A DNA stretch of 32,297 bases, taken from positions 1 through 32,297 of the forward strand of contig JAFGPL010000296.1 in the NCBI GenBank assembly GCA_016936215.1, written 5' to 3'. A program made the position numbers and the translations under genes. Position 1 is the stretch's first letter. Every line of letters starts with the position of its first letter. The stretch comes from Bacteroidales bacterium. Lineage in GTDB: Bacteria > Bacteroidota > Bacteroidia > Bacteroidales > UBA10428. Under the pieces are notes generated by a model that worked only from the letters and a program-made list of their open reading frames with translations, did not search any database and had not been told where the DNA came from. This document shows positions 17,205 to 26,400 of this stretch, piece by piece.

Positions 17205-19232
17205 ATGATTGACCAAATACCAAAAATAGTCCGAAACGATGCATGGCTTAAACCATACACCGAAATAATAAGGAACAGGTATGAACGGGCGCTTAATAAA
17301 GAGAAAGAGCTTATGGCGAATTCCGGTACACTTACCGGTTTTGCTACTGGTTATCTCTATTTTGGGTTAATCTTTACAGGCACTAACTGGATTTTAAGAG
17401 AGTGGGCGCCTAATGCTGCCGGAATATATCTTATAGGTGAGTTTAACAACTGGCAAGAGAATGAAGACTACAGGTTCACAAAAAAACAATTCGGCCAATG
17501 GGAAATTGTGTTGCCTGCCGAAGCACTTGTGCATAAGCAATTATACAAACTATTGATATACTGGGAAGGAGGACAAGGTTACCGTTTGCCTTCCTATACG
17601 AAAAGGGTGGTGCAGCACGAAACTACCAAAGTCTTTGATGCGCAGGTATGGCAGCCCGGGGAATCCTATATCTGGAAAAATCAAAATCCGGAAATTACAG
17701 ATTTTCATCCGCTTATATATGAAGCACATGTAGGGATGGCTACCGAAGAAGAAAGCATCGGAACATTCAATGAATTTACAGAAAAAATCCTTCCGCGTAT
17801 TTCCGGTCTTGGTTATAATACCATTCAACTGATGGCTGTTCAGGAACATCCTTACTACGGCTCATTCGGATATCATGTATCAAATTTTTTTGCAGTGTCT
17901 TCAAGGTTTGGTACCCCCGAGGATTTAAAAAACCTTGTTGACACAGCTCATGGAATGGGATTGAAGGTCATTATGGACCTGGTACATTCTCATTCGGTGA
18001 AAAATGAACTTGAAGGGCTTGGAAGATTTGACGGTACGCCCGACCTTTATTTTCATCCGGGCAACAGAAGAGAACACATTGCCTGGGATTCGCTTTGTTT
18101 CGATTACGGGAAAAATGAAGTGCTTCATTTTTTGCTTTCCAATTGCAAATTCTGGCTGGATGAGTATCGTTTCGACGGTTTCAGGTTTGATGGTGTAACC
18201 AGCATGCTTTATTACGATCATGGTTTGTCAAAAAACTTTACCAATTATGAGATGTATTATGATGGCAACCAAGACGAAGATGCTATCAGTTATTTTATCC
18301 TGGCAAACAAACTCATACACGAAACAAGCCCTTACGCGATTACAGTAGCCGAAGAGATGAGCGGTATGCCGGGTCTTGCAGAACCAATTGAAAGTGGCGG
18401 ATATGGGTTCGATTACCGGCTTGCAATGGGTATTCCGGATTACTGGATAAAAATTATCAAGGAAGTTCCTGATGAGAACTGGAATATCAGCGAACTCTAT
18501 TATGAACTTACAAGTAAGCGAAAAGATGAAAAAACAATCGCTTATGCCGAATCGCATGACCAGGCACTGGTTGGTGATAAAACAATTATTTTCAGGTTGA
18601 TGGATAAGGAGATGTACTGGTCAATGAATAAACAATCGCAGAATCTTATCGTTGATCGTGGCATGGCCCTGCATAAAATGATCAGGCTGGTAACAATAGC
18701 CACATCAGGAGGGGGTTATCTTAATTTTATGGGAAACGAATTCGGGCATCCCGAATGGATAGATTTTCCGAGGGAAGGCAATAACTGGTCGTATAAATAT
18801 GCCCGCAGGCAATGGAGCCTGGCAGATAATAAAGACCTGAAGTATCATTTTCTGGCCGATTTTGATAAGGCCATGATTGAATTGGTGAAGAACAATAAAA
18901 TTCTCGGGCAAAATCATTGCAGGTTGATTACAGACAACCGGGGCGACCAGATACTGGCTTTTGAACGCCAGGGTCTCGTGTTTGTTTTCAACTTTAATCC
19001 GGTGAAATCATTTACCGATTACGGGATAAATGTGGGGGCTGGTAAATTTAAAATATTGCTAAACACCGACTCTCATCAATATGGTGGTTTTGGACGAATA
19101 GATGAAACCATTACCTATTATGCCTTCAAGTCGGGAAAGCTATCATCGCCGGAATACCTGAAACTGTACCTGCCAAGCCGTACTGCATTTGTGCTCAGGA
19201 AACTGCCTTCGCGCTCAGTGTACGACCTTTAA
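17205..19232 (+). CDS. glgB: 1,4-alpha-glucan branching enzyme (GH13, eukaryotic-like)
   Basis: This 675-residue enzyme makes alpha-1,6 branches in glycogen. An N-terminal CBM48 domain lies at about 55-150 (WILREWAPNAAGIYLIGEFNNW). The GH13 barrel starts near 175 (YEAHVGMA) and shows the catalytic residues: Asp329 in FRFDGVTSMLYYDHG, Glu383 in VAEEMSGMP, Asp452 in YAESHDQALVGDK. A C-terminal all-beta domain ends near 670. The motifs FRFDGVTSMLY, AESHDQALVGDK and GNEFGHPEWIDFPREGN are those of the plant/animal branching enzymes (GBE1, SBE), not of the longer E. coli GlgB. It converges on the synthase-phosphorylase fusion with a 14-bp gap, so the locus is transcribed inward from both sides. Confidence 0.95.
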   Translation: MIDQIPKIVRNDAWLKPYTEIIRNRYERALNKEKELMANSGTLTGFATGYLYFGLIFTGTNWILREWAPNAAGIYLIGEFNNWQENEDYRFTKKQFGQWEIVLPAEALVHKQLYKLLIYWEGGQGYRLPSYTKRVVQHETTKVFDAQVWQPGESYIWKNQNPEITDFHPLIYEAHVGMATEEESIGTFNEFTEKILPRISGLGYNTIQLMAVQEHPYYGSFGYHVSNFFAVSSRFGTPEDLKNLVDTAHGMGLKVIMDLVHSHSVKNELEGLGRFDGTPDLYFHPGNRREHIAWDSLCFDYGKNEVLHFLLSNCKFWLDEYRFDGFRFDGVTSMLYYDHGLSKNFTNYEMYYDGNQDEDAISYFILANKLIHETSPYAITVAEEMSGMPGLAEPIESGGYGFDYRLAMGIPDYWIKIIKEVPDENWNISELYYELTSKRKDEKTIAYAESHDQALVGDKTIIFRLMDKEMYWSMNKQSQNLIVDRGMALHKMIRLVTIATSGGGYLNFMGNEFGHPEWIDFPREGNNWSYKYARRQWSLADNKDLKYHFLADFDKAMIELVKNNKILGQNHCRLITDNRGDQILAFERQGLVFVFNFNPVKSFTDYGINVGAGKFKILLNTDSHQYGGFGRIDETITYYAFKSGKLSSPEYLKLYLPSRTAFVLRKLPSRSVYDL

Positions 19233-19246
19233 ATGCAGTCATCCTG

Positions 19247-22200
19247 TTATATCCAGCGGATAAGTGCAATATCCTGCCGATACGCGAGCAGTTGGTTTTT
19301 CGGGAAAATCCTTATCCCGTATGTGAAGGTGCCCGGCTGGTTTACTGCTACTTTAAGCTTAAAAAATGCCCTGTCAACCTCATAATTCTCAAGTTCAAAT
19401 TCATGGGTAGCAACAAGCCTTTCGGAATTTTCAGTAATAACAAGTTCAACTCCAACATGTTGCGGGGAAACTTCATTGAGGTCGAGAACTACTTCGCATT
19501 CGTACATTTCACCCACCTGGTACTCATCTAATCCTTGGTTAAATACTCTTTTTTCAAGCACATCAATATTGTTCCAGGCACGAATAATTCTTTTTTTCCA
19601 TGAAGATATCTCTTTAATCTGCTCATAATCATCTTTAAAAAGTTTGACCGTGCGTTGGTGCATCTTGTTATAATATCTCTCGAGGTAATCTCTCATCATT
19701 CGCCTGGTGGTAAATTTGGGGGCGACTTTTGCTATAGAATTTTTAATAAATTTTACCCATTCGGCTGATACCCCTGTTTTATTGCGGTTGAAGAATGCAG
19801 GAATGATTTCCTGTTCAAGGATGGTATATATAATTTCAGCATCAAGGTCGTCCTGAAAACCCTGGTCTTCGTATGTTCGCTCGTTGGTGAGCGCCCATCC
19901 CGCATCTGGCTGATAACCTTCTATCCACCAACCGTCAAGTACACTAAAATGCAGTGTTCCGTTCATTACAGCCTTTTCACCACTGGTACCGGAAGCCTCA
20001 AGAGGCCTGGTAGGTGTATTCAGCCATACATCGGCCCCCTGCACGAGTATTTTTGCAAGGCCAATATCATAATTTTGAAGAAACAAAATCTTACCCAGAA
20101 ACTCCGGTCGTTTGGAAATATCTATAATCATCTTGATAAGGTCTTGACCGGCCTTATCATGGGGGTGTGCTTTACCTGCAAAGATAAACTGAACCGGTTT
20201 ATCGGGAATATTTACAATTCTGGCCAACCGGTCGAGGTTTCTAAACAAAAGGTGCGCCCTTTTATAGGTGGCAAACCGTCTTGCAAAAACAATGGTAAGG
20301 GCCCTGTCTGATAAACGGTTGTTAATGGCCACAATTTGTTTCGGGTCTTCGTGCCTTTTAATCCAGTTATTTTTAAACCTGTCCTTAATATTATAAATAA
20401 GCTTGCTTCGCAAGTCTTGTTTTGCTTCCCATATTTCGTTGTCGGGAACATCATATATTTTTTGCCAGTGCTGCTCATTAACAAGATCTTCAAGATATTG
20501 GCTGCCAAAATATTTTTGGTATATTTCTTTCCATCTTTTTGCAGTCCATGTTGAAAAATGAACCCCATTGGTAACATAGCCGATATGAAGTTCTTCGGGC
20601 AGGTAACCCGGCCATAACCTTGCAAATATTTCACGGGTAACAGACCCATGCAGCATACTTACACCGTTAACTTCCTGCGCGAGATGGGCTGCAAGGTGGC
20701 TCATATTGAATTTTTCATTCCACTTATTCGGGTTCGACCTTCCAAGTGCCATCAATTCATCCCACGATATTTTCAGCCTTGCCGGATAATGGCCGATATA
20801 TTTGCGCATCAGGTCTTCATCGAACTCGTCGTGTCCCGCGGGTACTGGTGTATGGGTGGTAAACAGGGTCGAAGTCCTGACGATTTCTTTTGCTTCTGGA
20901 AATGAAAGTCTTTCGTGTTGCAGATATTTTCTTATCCTTTCTAACCCGATAAATGCACTATGGCCTTCGTTACTATGGAAAAGATCGGGTGAAATACCCA
21001 ATGCATCGAGCGCCCTGATACCTCCAATTCCAAGCACCAGTTCCTGTTTCAGCCTGTTTTCGTTATTGCCACCGTAAAGGTTATGTGAGATTACCCTGTC
21101 CTCAGTGCTGTTTGCTTCAAAATCGGTATCGAGAAGAAATACCTTTACCCTGCCTATATCAACCTGCCAGATTCTTGCGTGGACGGCCCTTCCGGGAAAC
21201 ATAATATCCACAGACATTATATGATGGTTTTCGTCGCGCAAGGGCTTTAAAGGCAATTTTGAAAAGTGCTGAAAGTCATAGATTGCCTGTTGTTCTCCCT
21301 TGGTGGTCAATACCTGGCTGAAATAACCATATCGGTACAAAAGGCCAATGCCAACAATATCCACTTTCATATCGCTGGCTTCTTTCAGGAAGTCGCCAGC
21401 AAGGATGCCCAAACCACCTGAATATGTTTTGAGTGAGTCGTGAAACCCGTATTCCATACTGAAATAACCTATTTTTGGCCCTTTCGCGTCAGGTTTTTCA
21501 GACACGTAGGCTATAAACCTGTCGTAGACATTTTTTATTTTTTCAACATACTCTTTGTCCCTGCTTAGGCTGATGAGCCTGTCATACGGCACCTGCTCAA
21601 AAAGGACGGGGGGATTATGTTCACAAATGTCCCATAATTCAGGGTCTATGGTTTCGAACAATTCCTGTGCTTCATCATCCCAAGACCACCAAAGATTTTG
21701 GGATAATTCATCCAGATGTTTGAGGTTTTCAGGGAGTTTTGATTTTACAATAATTTTTTTCCAAATGGGTTCGTTACTTTGTATAAATACTTCCTCCCTT
21801 ACTTGTTCTACCTGCTTTTCTTCAATTTCAACAAACTTGTCGGATCTTTCCCATGCTTTTTTCAATGCCTTGGAGTATGCATCGAAATAAATACTGGCCA
21901 GAGTTTTCCAAAGTGCAGTTCTTGAAAGGGCATGGGCATTTTCCCTGGCATCCTTGATTGATTCAGGATCAAGGGCTGAATACTTTTGAATGATCTGAAC
22001 GATATTTTTTATAACTTCTTCATCATTATCATCTGTGCGTTCAATAACCGAAATCCCCTGGCAGCCTTCGGCACATTCCATTTTTGCCCATACGCCAAAG
22101 CCGGCAAGCGAAGTGGTTACCGTAGGAACCGAAAAAGCAAGGCTTTCAAGCGGTGTATATCCCCAGGGTTCATAATATGAAGGAAAAACGGTAAGGTCCA

Positions 22201-23482
22201 TGCCTATAAGCACATCGTAATATACCATGTTAAAAATTCCGTCTTTCCCGTTCAGGTATGAAGGAACAAAAATTATTTTTACAGGATTGTCTTTTTCATT
22301 TTTTAAGCCTGCCATTTTTATCCTGTTCAAAATCGGGTCCCATTCCGGATCGTGAAGGTTGTGAGTTAAAAACCTTGAGCCGGATAACAGTTCATTCTCC
22401 CCGTTCATCTTCGAAAGAAGATCTTTTCTTGCCCCGTAATGGTTGGCCGGGATAAGCAAAAAAGCTATGATTTCAGAACCTTTTTTGCCCGATTTGTTAA
22501 GCTCTCCTAACGAGTCAATAAATAGGTCTATCCCTTTGTTTTTAAATTCATATCTTCCGCTTGTGGAAATGAAGAAAGCATTTTCATCAATGTGCTCGCC
22601 CAGGAGGTTACCTGCCACCTGTATCAGCTTTTTGCGGGCGGCTTCTCTTTTTTCTTTAAATTCATCGTTTTTGGGAACAAATGTGTCTTCAAACCCGTTT
22701 GGCGTTACCACATCAACATTTCTCTTTAAGAAATGGGTGCATTCACGGGCTGTAATTTCACTTACTGTTGTAAAAGCATCGGAATTCTGGGCTGCAAGCT
22801 TCTCAAGCGATTGCTTGGATACAATGTTAAACTCTTTGGCAACCTCATCTTCATTATAGTTTTCGAGGTTTTTATACAGTTGCCTGTTGTTGCCTGCCAG
22901 GCACCTGCCCAAAACGGTGGCATGGGTGGTAAAAACATTTGCAACCTGTGGTAGTTTGCTTCTTAGATAAAGCACACCTGCCCCGGTCATCCATTCGTGA
23001 AACTGGGCTACAACCTTGTCAGAAGCAGAAAGGTTGAACTTAACAAAACTCTCGATTACTTTGCCGGCAGCATAACCAAAAAGTGCCGGTTCCATATAGT
23101 CCCACTGCCCCGAGAGCGAATCGAGCTTGTATGTTTCCCATAGTTCGGCAAATATCTTATCTTTCTGGTTGATCATATTCGAAAAGTCAATGAGAATGGC
23201 AATCGGGTGACTGTTAATGTTCCACCTGCCAATTTTTATCCTCAGGCCTTCTCCGGCAACATGCGCCCGCCATGAAGAAAACAACTGGGAATCTTCAACG
23301 AACTCAGGGTTTCTTGTTTCGTCGTGGATCACGTCAGGGCCGATTGCAATATAATTATTCTGATATTCCTTTACCAGTGTTGACGCTTTTGTGGCAATCA
23401 CCGTATGGATACCGCCTACTTTATTACATACTTCCCAACTGACTTCAAAAATATAATTCGGTTTAGTCATAGTCTTACTCAT
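19247..23482 (-). CDS. Fused GT3 glycogen synthase / GT35 alpha-glucan phosphorylase
   Basis: The protein has 1411 residues and two enzymes in one chain. Residues about 8-560 are a GT3 glycogen synthase of the animal/fungal type: FEVSWEVCNKVGGIHTV (12-28), the GT-B nucleotide-sugar half, and YYEPWGYTPLE with Glu438 and Glu446. A link of about 20 residues is followed, from about 575, by a DUF3417-like start (LSQNLWWSWDDEAQELF) and a GT35 phosphorylase, with GYFSMEYGFHDSLKTYSGGLGILAGD and the pyridoxal phosphate site EASGTSGEKAVMNG, whose Lys1170 should bind the cofactor. All key motifs appear intact in both halves. One half builds alpha-1,4-glucan, the other releases glucose 1-phosphate. It is the last gene of the four-gene operon. 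GT3 enzymes use UDP-glucose. Met5 is an alternative start. Confidence 0.92.
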   Translation of the reverse strand: MSKTMTKPNYIFEVSWEVCNKVGGIHTVIATKASTLVKEYQNNYIAIGPDVIHDETRNPEFVEDSQLFSSWRAHVAGEGLRIKIGRWNINSHPIAILIDFSNMINQKDKIFAELWETYKLDSLSGQWDYMEPALFGYAAGKVIESFVKFNLSASDKVVAQFHEWMTGAGVLYLRSKLPQVANVFTTHATVLGRCLAGNNRQLYKNLENYNEDEVAKEFNIVSKQSLEKLAAQNSDAFTTVSEITARECTHFLKRNVDVVTPNGFEDTFVPKNDEFKEKREAARKKLIQVAGNLLGEHIDENAFFISTSGRYEFKNKGIDLFIDSLGELNKSGKKGSEIIAFLLIPANHYGARKDLLSKMNGENELLSGSRFLTHNLHDPEWDPILNRIKMAGLKNEKDNPVKIIFVPSYLNGKDGIFNMVYYDVLIGMDLTVFPSYYEPWGYTPLESLAFSVPTVTTSLAGFGVWAKMECAEGCQGISVIERTDDNDEEVIKNIVQIIQKYSALDPESIKDARENAHALSRTALWKTLASIYFDAYSKALKKAWERSDKFVEIEEKQVEQVREEVFIQSNEPIWKKIIVKSKLPENLKHLDELSQNLWWSWDDEAQELFETIDPELWDICEHNPPVLFEQVPYDRLISLSRDKEYVEKIKNVYDRFIAYVSEKPDAKGPKIGYFSMEYGFHDSLKTYSGGLGILAGDFLKEASDMKVDIVGIGLLYRYGYFSQVLTTKGEQQAIYDFQHFSKLPLKPLRDENHHIMSVDIMFPGRAVHARIWQVDIGRVKVFLLDTDFEANSTEDRVISHNLYGGNNENRLKQELVLGIGGIRALDALGISPDLFHSNEGHSAFIGLERIRKYLQHERLSFPEAKEIVRTSTLFTTHTPVPAGHDEFDEDLMRKYIGHYPARLKISWDELMALGRSNPNKWNEKFNMSHLAAHLAQEVNGVSMLHGSVTREIFARLWPGYLPEELHIGYVTNGVHFSTWTAKRWKEIYQKYFGSQYLEDLVNEQHWQKIYDVPDNEIWEAKQDLRSKLIYNIKDRFKNNWIKRHEDPKQIVAINNRLSDRALTIVFARRFATYKRAHLLFRNLDRLARIVNIPDKPVQFIFAGKAHPHDKAGQDLIKMIIDISKRPEFLGKILFLQNYDIGLAKILVQGADVWLNTPTRPLEASGTSGEKAVMNGTLHFSVLDGWWIEGYQPDAGWALTNERTYEDQGFQDDLDAEIIYTILEQEIIPAFFNRNKTGVSAEWVKFIKNSIAKVAPKFTTRRMMRDYLERYYNKMHQRTVKLFKDDYEQIKEISSWKKRIIRAWNNIDVLEKRVFNQGLDEYQVGEMYECEVVLDLNEVSPQHVGVELVITENSERLVATHEFELENYEVDRAFFKLKVAVNQPGTFTYGIRIFPKNQLLAYRQDIALIRWI

Positions 23483-23547
23483 GCCTCTCTAATTTTCAAA
23501 TTATCAATAATATATTTTCCTAAATAGGGTAATCGCAAAAAATCTGG

Positions 23548-25056
23548 TTATTTTTTGCCGGGAGCCTGTTTTCGTTTCTTAGTGGCACCAGAACCAGGCT
23601 TCTTAGCTCCTGTTGATTTTTTCTTAACAACCTTTTCAGCAGTATTTTTTTTAGATGTTTTGGCGACTGTTTGTTTATCTTTTAATTTAGGTGCAGATTT
23701 TCTGTCTTTGACAATTATCTTCTCTGTTTTGCCTTTAGCTGCATCCTTTTTCTCCATTGGTGCGGTTTTTTGCAACCGTTTAATCTCGGCTTCATATTTT
23801 TCTATAATCCTGTTTTTTTCTTCAATAGCATCGTTAAGGTTTGCCATGTGCAGGTCTTTATCAGTTTCTGGCACTGCAGCATTCAACCTGATTATAAAAT
23901 CGCTCAGGATGTTCATGTAATTGATATAGGCATCGTAGGGAGATTCATATGGGTTAAAATACGCGTGTACTTCTCCATCTGAAAAAAACTTGGTAGACAT
24001 ATAATAGAAATGATCACTTGCCTGCAAATATTTCCAGTCTTTCAGGATTTTTGGATCGGAACAACGGTTTACCCTTTCGGTTAATGCATAAAGTTTATTA
24101 AAAGCATCTTCCTGAAGTTCATTACCCAACCAGGCCGTAAGGTCACGTTCCTCATCGGCCCAAGATATAGGGTGAATTACGTTTACGGCGGCTACTGGTT
24201 GAAATGAATCGGCAACTTCGCCCGGTGTGCCGAATGTGAAATCGGATTTTTTAAAGACCCAGCCGGGCAATGCTTTGAGAAATTCAAAAATCCCTGTATC
24301 CATCCATTGATGTTCACCAAAAGTTTCGTAATCCATAAAGAGGTTTATCACCTCTTCTTTTTTGTCCAGGTTTGTAAGCCATTTTACATATTTTTCAGCA
24401 GTAAGCGGATATTCAGACCATCCGCGGTTGGAGAACCTGAAGGCAATATCATCGCTGAGTTTGAAATTTTTAAGCAAAATTTTTAAACGGGGATTGATGG
24501 CATTGTAATAAACATAATTAGGGCTTTTCCATCCCAGGATATGTTTGGCGCCTTCGGTAAGCATGGCTTTGAACCCCATATCTGAAATCATCGAACCTAT
24601 TTTATCTGAGTAAATAAGTTCGGTATTTCTGAACACACCGGGTTCCTGACCAAAATAATTTTTTATTCGTTGCGTCTGTTCTTTTACCTGTTTCTCAAAT
24701 TCAACCGGATCTTTAAGCGAAACCAGTGAATGTGAGTAGGTTTCAGCGAGAAATTCAACGCAACCCGTTTTGGCTAACTTTTTAAAACTATCAAGAACTT
24801 CGGGTGCATATAGTTCAAACTGGTCTAATGCCAAACCGGTAATTGAAAAAGCAACCTTAAAACGACAACCATACTCTTTAATGATCTGGTAAATGATATT
24901 ATTGGCCGGAAGATAACAGTTATCTGCCACTTTCCGCATGATAGATTCATTCAGGTAATCATCGTAATAATAATGTTCGTTGCCAATATCAAAAAAACGG
25001 TATCTTCTGAACCGGAACGGTTGGTGTACCTGAAAATATAAACAGATGGTTCTCAT
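23548..25056 (-). CDS. GH57 alpha-amylase-type enzyme with lysine-rich tail
   Basis: The protein has 502 residues. Residues 1 to about 400 form a GH57 barrel: the start YFQVHQPFRFRRYRFFDIG with the His-Gln-Pro motif, the nucleophile Glu146 in FRNTELIYSD, and the acid Asp242 in MDYETFGEHQ. The family acts on alpha-glucans (amylase, 4-alpha-glucanotransferase or branching). A short coiled-coil-like stretch (EKNRIIEKYEAEIKRLQK, about 417-434) leads into a 65-residue tail of lysine, alanine, proline and threonine with no hydrophobic core, resembling histone-H1-like bacterial tails. No signal peptide, so it is cytoplasmic. It is the third gene of the glycogen operon, 21 bp after the GT4 gene. Confidence 0.88.
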   Translation of the reverse strand: MRTICLYFQVHQPFRFRRYRFFDIGNEHYYYDDYLNESIMRKVADNCYLPANNIIYQIIKEYGCRFKVAFSITGLALDQFELYAPEVLDSFKKLAKTGCVEFLAETYSHSLVSLKDPVEFEKQVKEQTQRIKNYFGQEPGVFRNTELIYSDKIGSMISDMGFKAMLTEGAKHILGWKSPNYVYYNAINPRLKILLKNFKLSDDIAFRFSNRGWSEYPLTAEKYVKWLTNLDKKEEVINLFMDYETFGEHQWMDTGIFEFLKALPGWVFKKSDFTFGTPGEVADSFQPVAAVNVIHPISWADEERDLTAWLGNELQEDAFNKLYALTERVNRCSDPKILKDWKYLQASDHFYYMSTKFFSDGEVHAYFNPYESPYDAYINYMNILSDFIIRLNAAVPETDKDLHMANLNDAIEEKNRIIEKYEAEIKRLQKTAPMEKKDAAKGKTEKIIVKDRKSAPKLKDKQTVAKTSKKNTAEKVVKKKSTGAKKPGSGATKKRKQAPGKK

Positions 25057-25077
25057 TGTATCGGGTATTGTAGTTGT

Positions 25078-26361
25078 TTATAATACAGATTGATATATTT
25101 CTTTTACTTTAAGGGCAGTGTTTTCCCATTTCAGTTTATCCACTTCTTCTTTTGCGTATTTGTTAAACATCTTTGGCAATCCCTCATAATTCAAAATGGC
25201 ATATATTGCATCTGCCATGGCATGTATATCCCAGAAATCAACCTTAATGGCATGCTTAAGAATCTCTGCCACACCAGATTGCCTTGAAATAATAACCGGC
25301 ACATTCGATTGCAGCGCTTCAAGCGGGGAAATTCCAAAAGGTTCTGAAATTGAAGGCATTACATAAACATCGCTAAGGTCAAACATGGTGTAAACATCAT
25401 TCCCCTGGAGAAACCCGGTGAAATGAAATTTATCACCCATTCTCAGGGCTGCCACCCGTGCAATCATCCTGTTAAGCATATCGCCGCTGCCGGCCATAAC
25501 AAATCTTACTTTGTCCATCTTTCTTAAAACCTGGTGTGCCGCTTCGATAAAATACTCGGGCCCTTTCTGAAGTGTAACCCTTCCGAGAAATGTAACAATT
25601 TTATCAGAAATTCCGCTTTGGTATTTAATCTTTTGCCGGTCAACCATTGGTTCAACGGCATTATATACTGTTATTACTTTGTCGGGATTAATCCCATATT
25701 TTTCAATAACTATATTTCGTGTCAGGTTACTTACGGTAATAATTTTATCGGCTACCTCCATCCCTCGTTTTTCAATCTCGAAAACTGAAGGGTTTACACT
25801 GCCTCCGCTGCGGTCAAAATCGGTAGCATGAACATGTATGACAAGCGGTTTGCCAGAAACAAACTTTGCTGCGATTCCGGCAGGGTATGTCAACCAGTCG
25901 TGGGCATGTATCACATCAAAATCGAAGTTAACACCAATAATAGAAGCGACAGCCGAATAGTTTGCTATTTCCTGAAAAAGGTTGCTCCCGTATCCGCCGG
26001 AAAAACTCAGTTTACCCGAAAAAAGGGTATTGATCAGGGTTTTTTGCTTTTTACGTGAAAGGTTCACAAGCTTCTCATATTCTTCGGGTGATGTATAAGG
26101 GATGAGTTGAGAGCCTACTTCGATAAAACTAATGTTTTTGAAAAAACCTTTGTAATCAACCACACGATTGCTCACAACCACTTCCCCGGCATCAATTATC
26201 TTCAATTTCGACTGGTCTTCATCACCATATGCTTTGGGGACAACGAATAAAATGTCTACTCCTCCAATACTGTGCAAACCCTTTGTAAGTCCATAGCTTG
26301 CCGTACCTAAACCACCGGAGATATGTGGCGGAAACTCCCATCCGAACATCAGAACTTTCAT
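25078..26361 (-). CDS. GT4-family glycosyltransferase of the glycogen operon
   Basis: The protein has 427 residues with a GT-B fold. The N-terminal half begins MKVLMFGWEFPPHISGGLGTASYGLTKGL, where the GGLG loop resembles the starch/glycogen synthase K-x-G-G loop. The C-terminal half has VTFLGRVTLQKGPEYFIEAA (about 247-266) and the E-x7-E motif SISEPFGISPLEAL with Glu340 and Glu348. It lies between the debranching enzyme and the GH57 enzyme with gaps of 39 and 21 bp. By position it probably takes part in glucan synthesis or priming, but the donor and acceptor cannot be read from sequence. It is soluble and has no signal peptide. Confidence 0.85.
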   Translation of the reverse strand: MKVLMFGWEFPPHISGGLGTASYGLTKGLHSIGGVDILFVVPKAYGDEDQSKLKIIDAGEVVVSNRVVDYKGFFKNISFIEVGSQLIPYTSPEEYEKLVNLSRKKQKTLINTLFSGKLSFSGGYGSNLFQEIANYSAVASIIGVNFDFDVIHAHDWLTYPAGIAAKFVSGKPLVIHVHATDFDRSGGSVNPSVFEIEKRGMEVADKIITVSNLTRNIVIEKYGINPDKVITVYNAVEPMVDRQKIKYQSGISDKIVTFLGRVTLQKGPEYFIEAAHQVLRKMDKVRFVMAGSGDMLNRMIARVAALRMGDKFHFTGFLQGNDVYTMFDLSDVYVMPSISEPFGISPLEALQSNVPVIISRQSGVAEILKHAIKVDFWDIHAMADAIYAILNYEGLPKMFNKYAKEEVDKLKWENTALKVKEIYQSVL

Positions 26362-26400
26362 ACTTAAGGCATGTACAATTTTGGGTTAAACAATTTGTTT

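Noticed and set aside
20212-20649. 145-residue frame inside the synthase-phosphorylase gene
   Set aside because: It is out of frame within a clearly coding region, with no independent family features.
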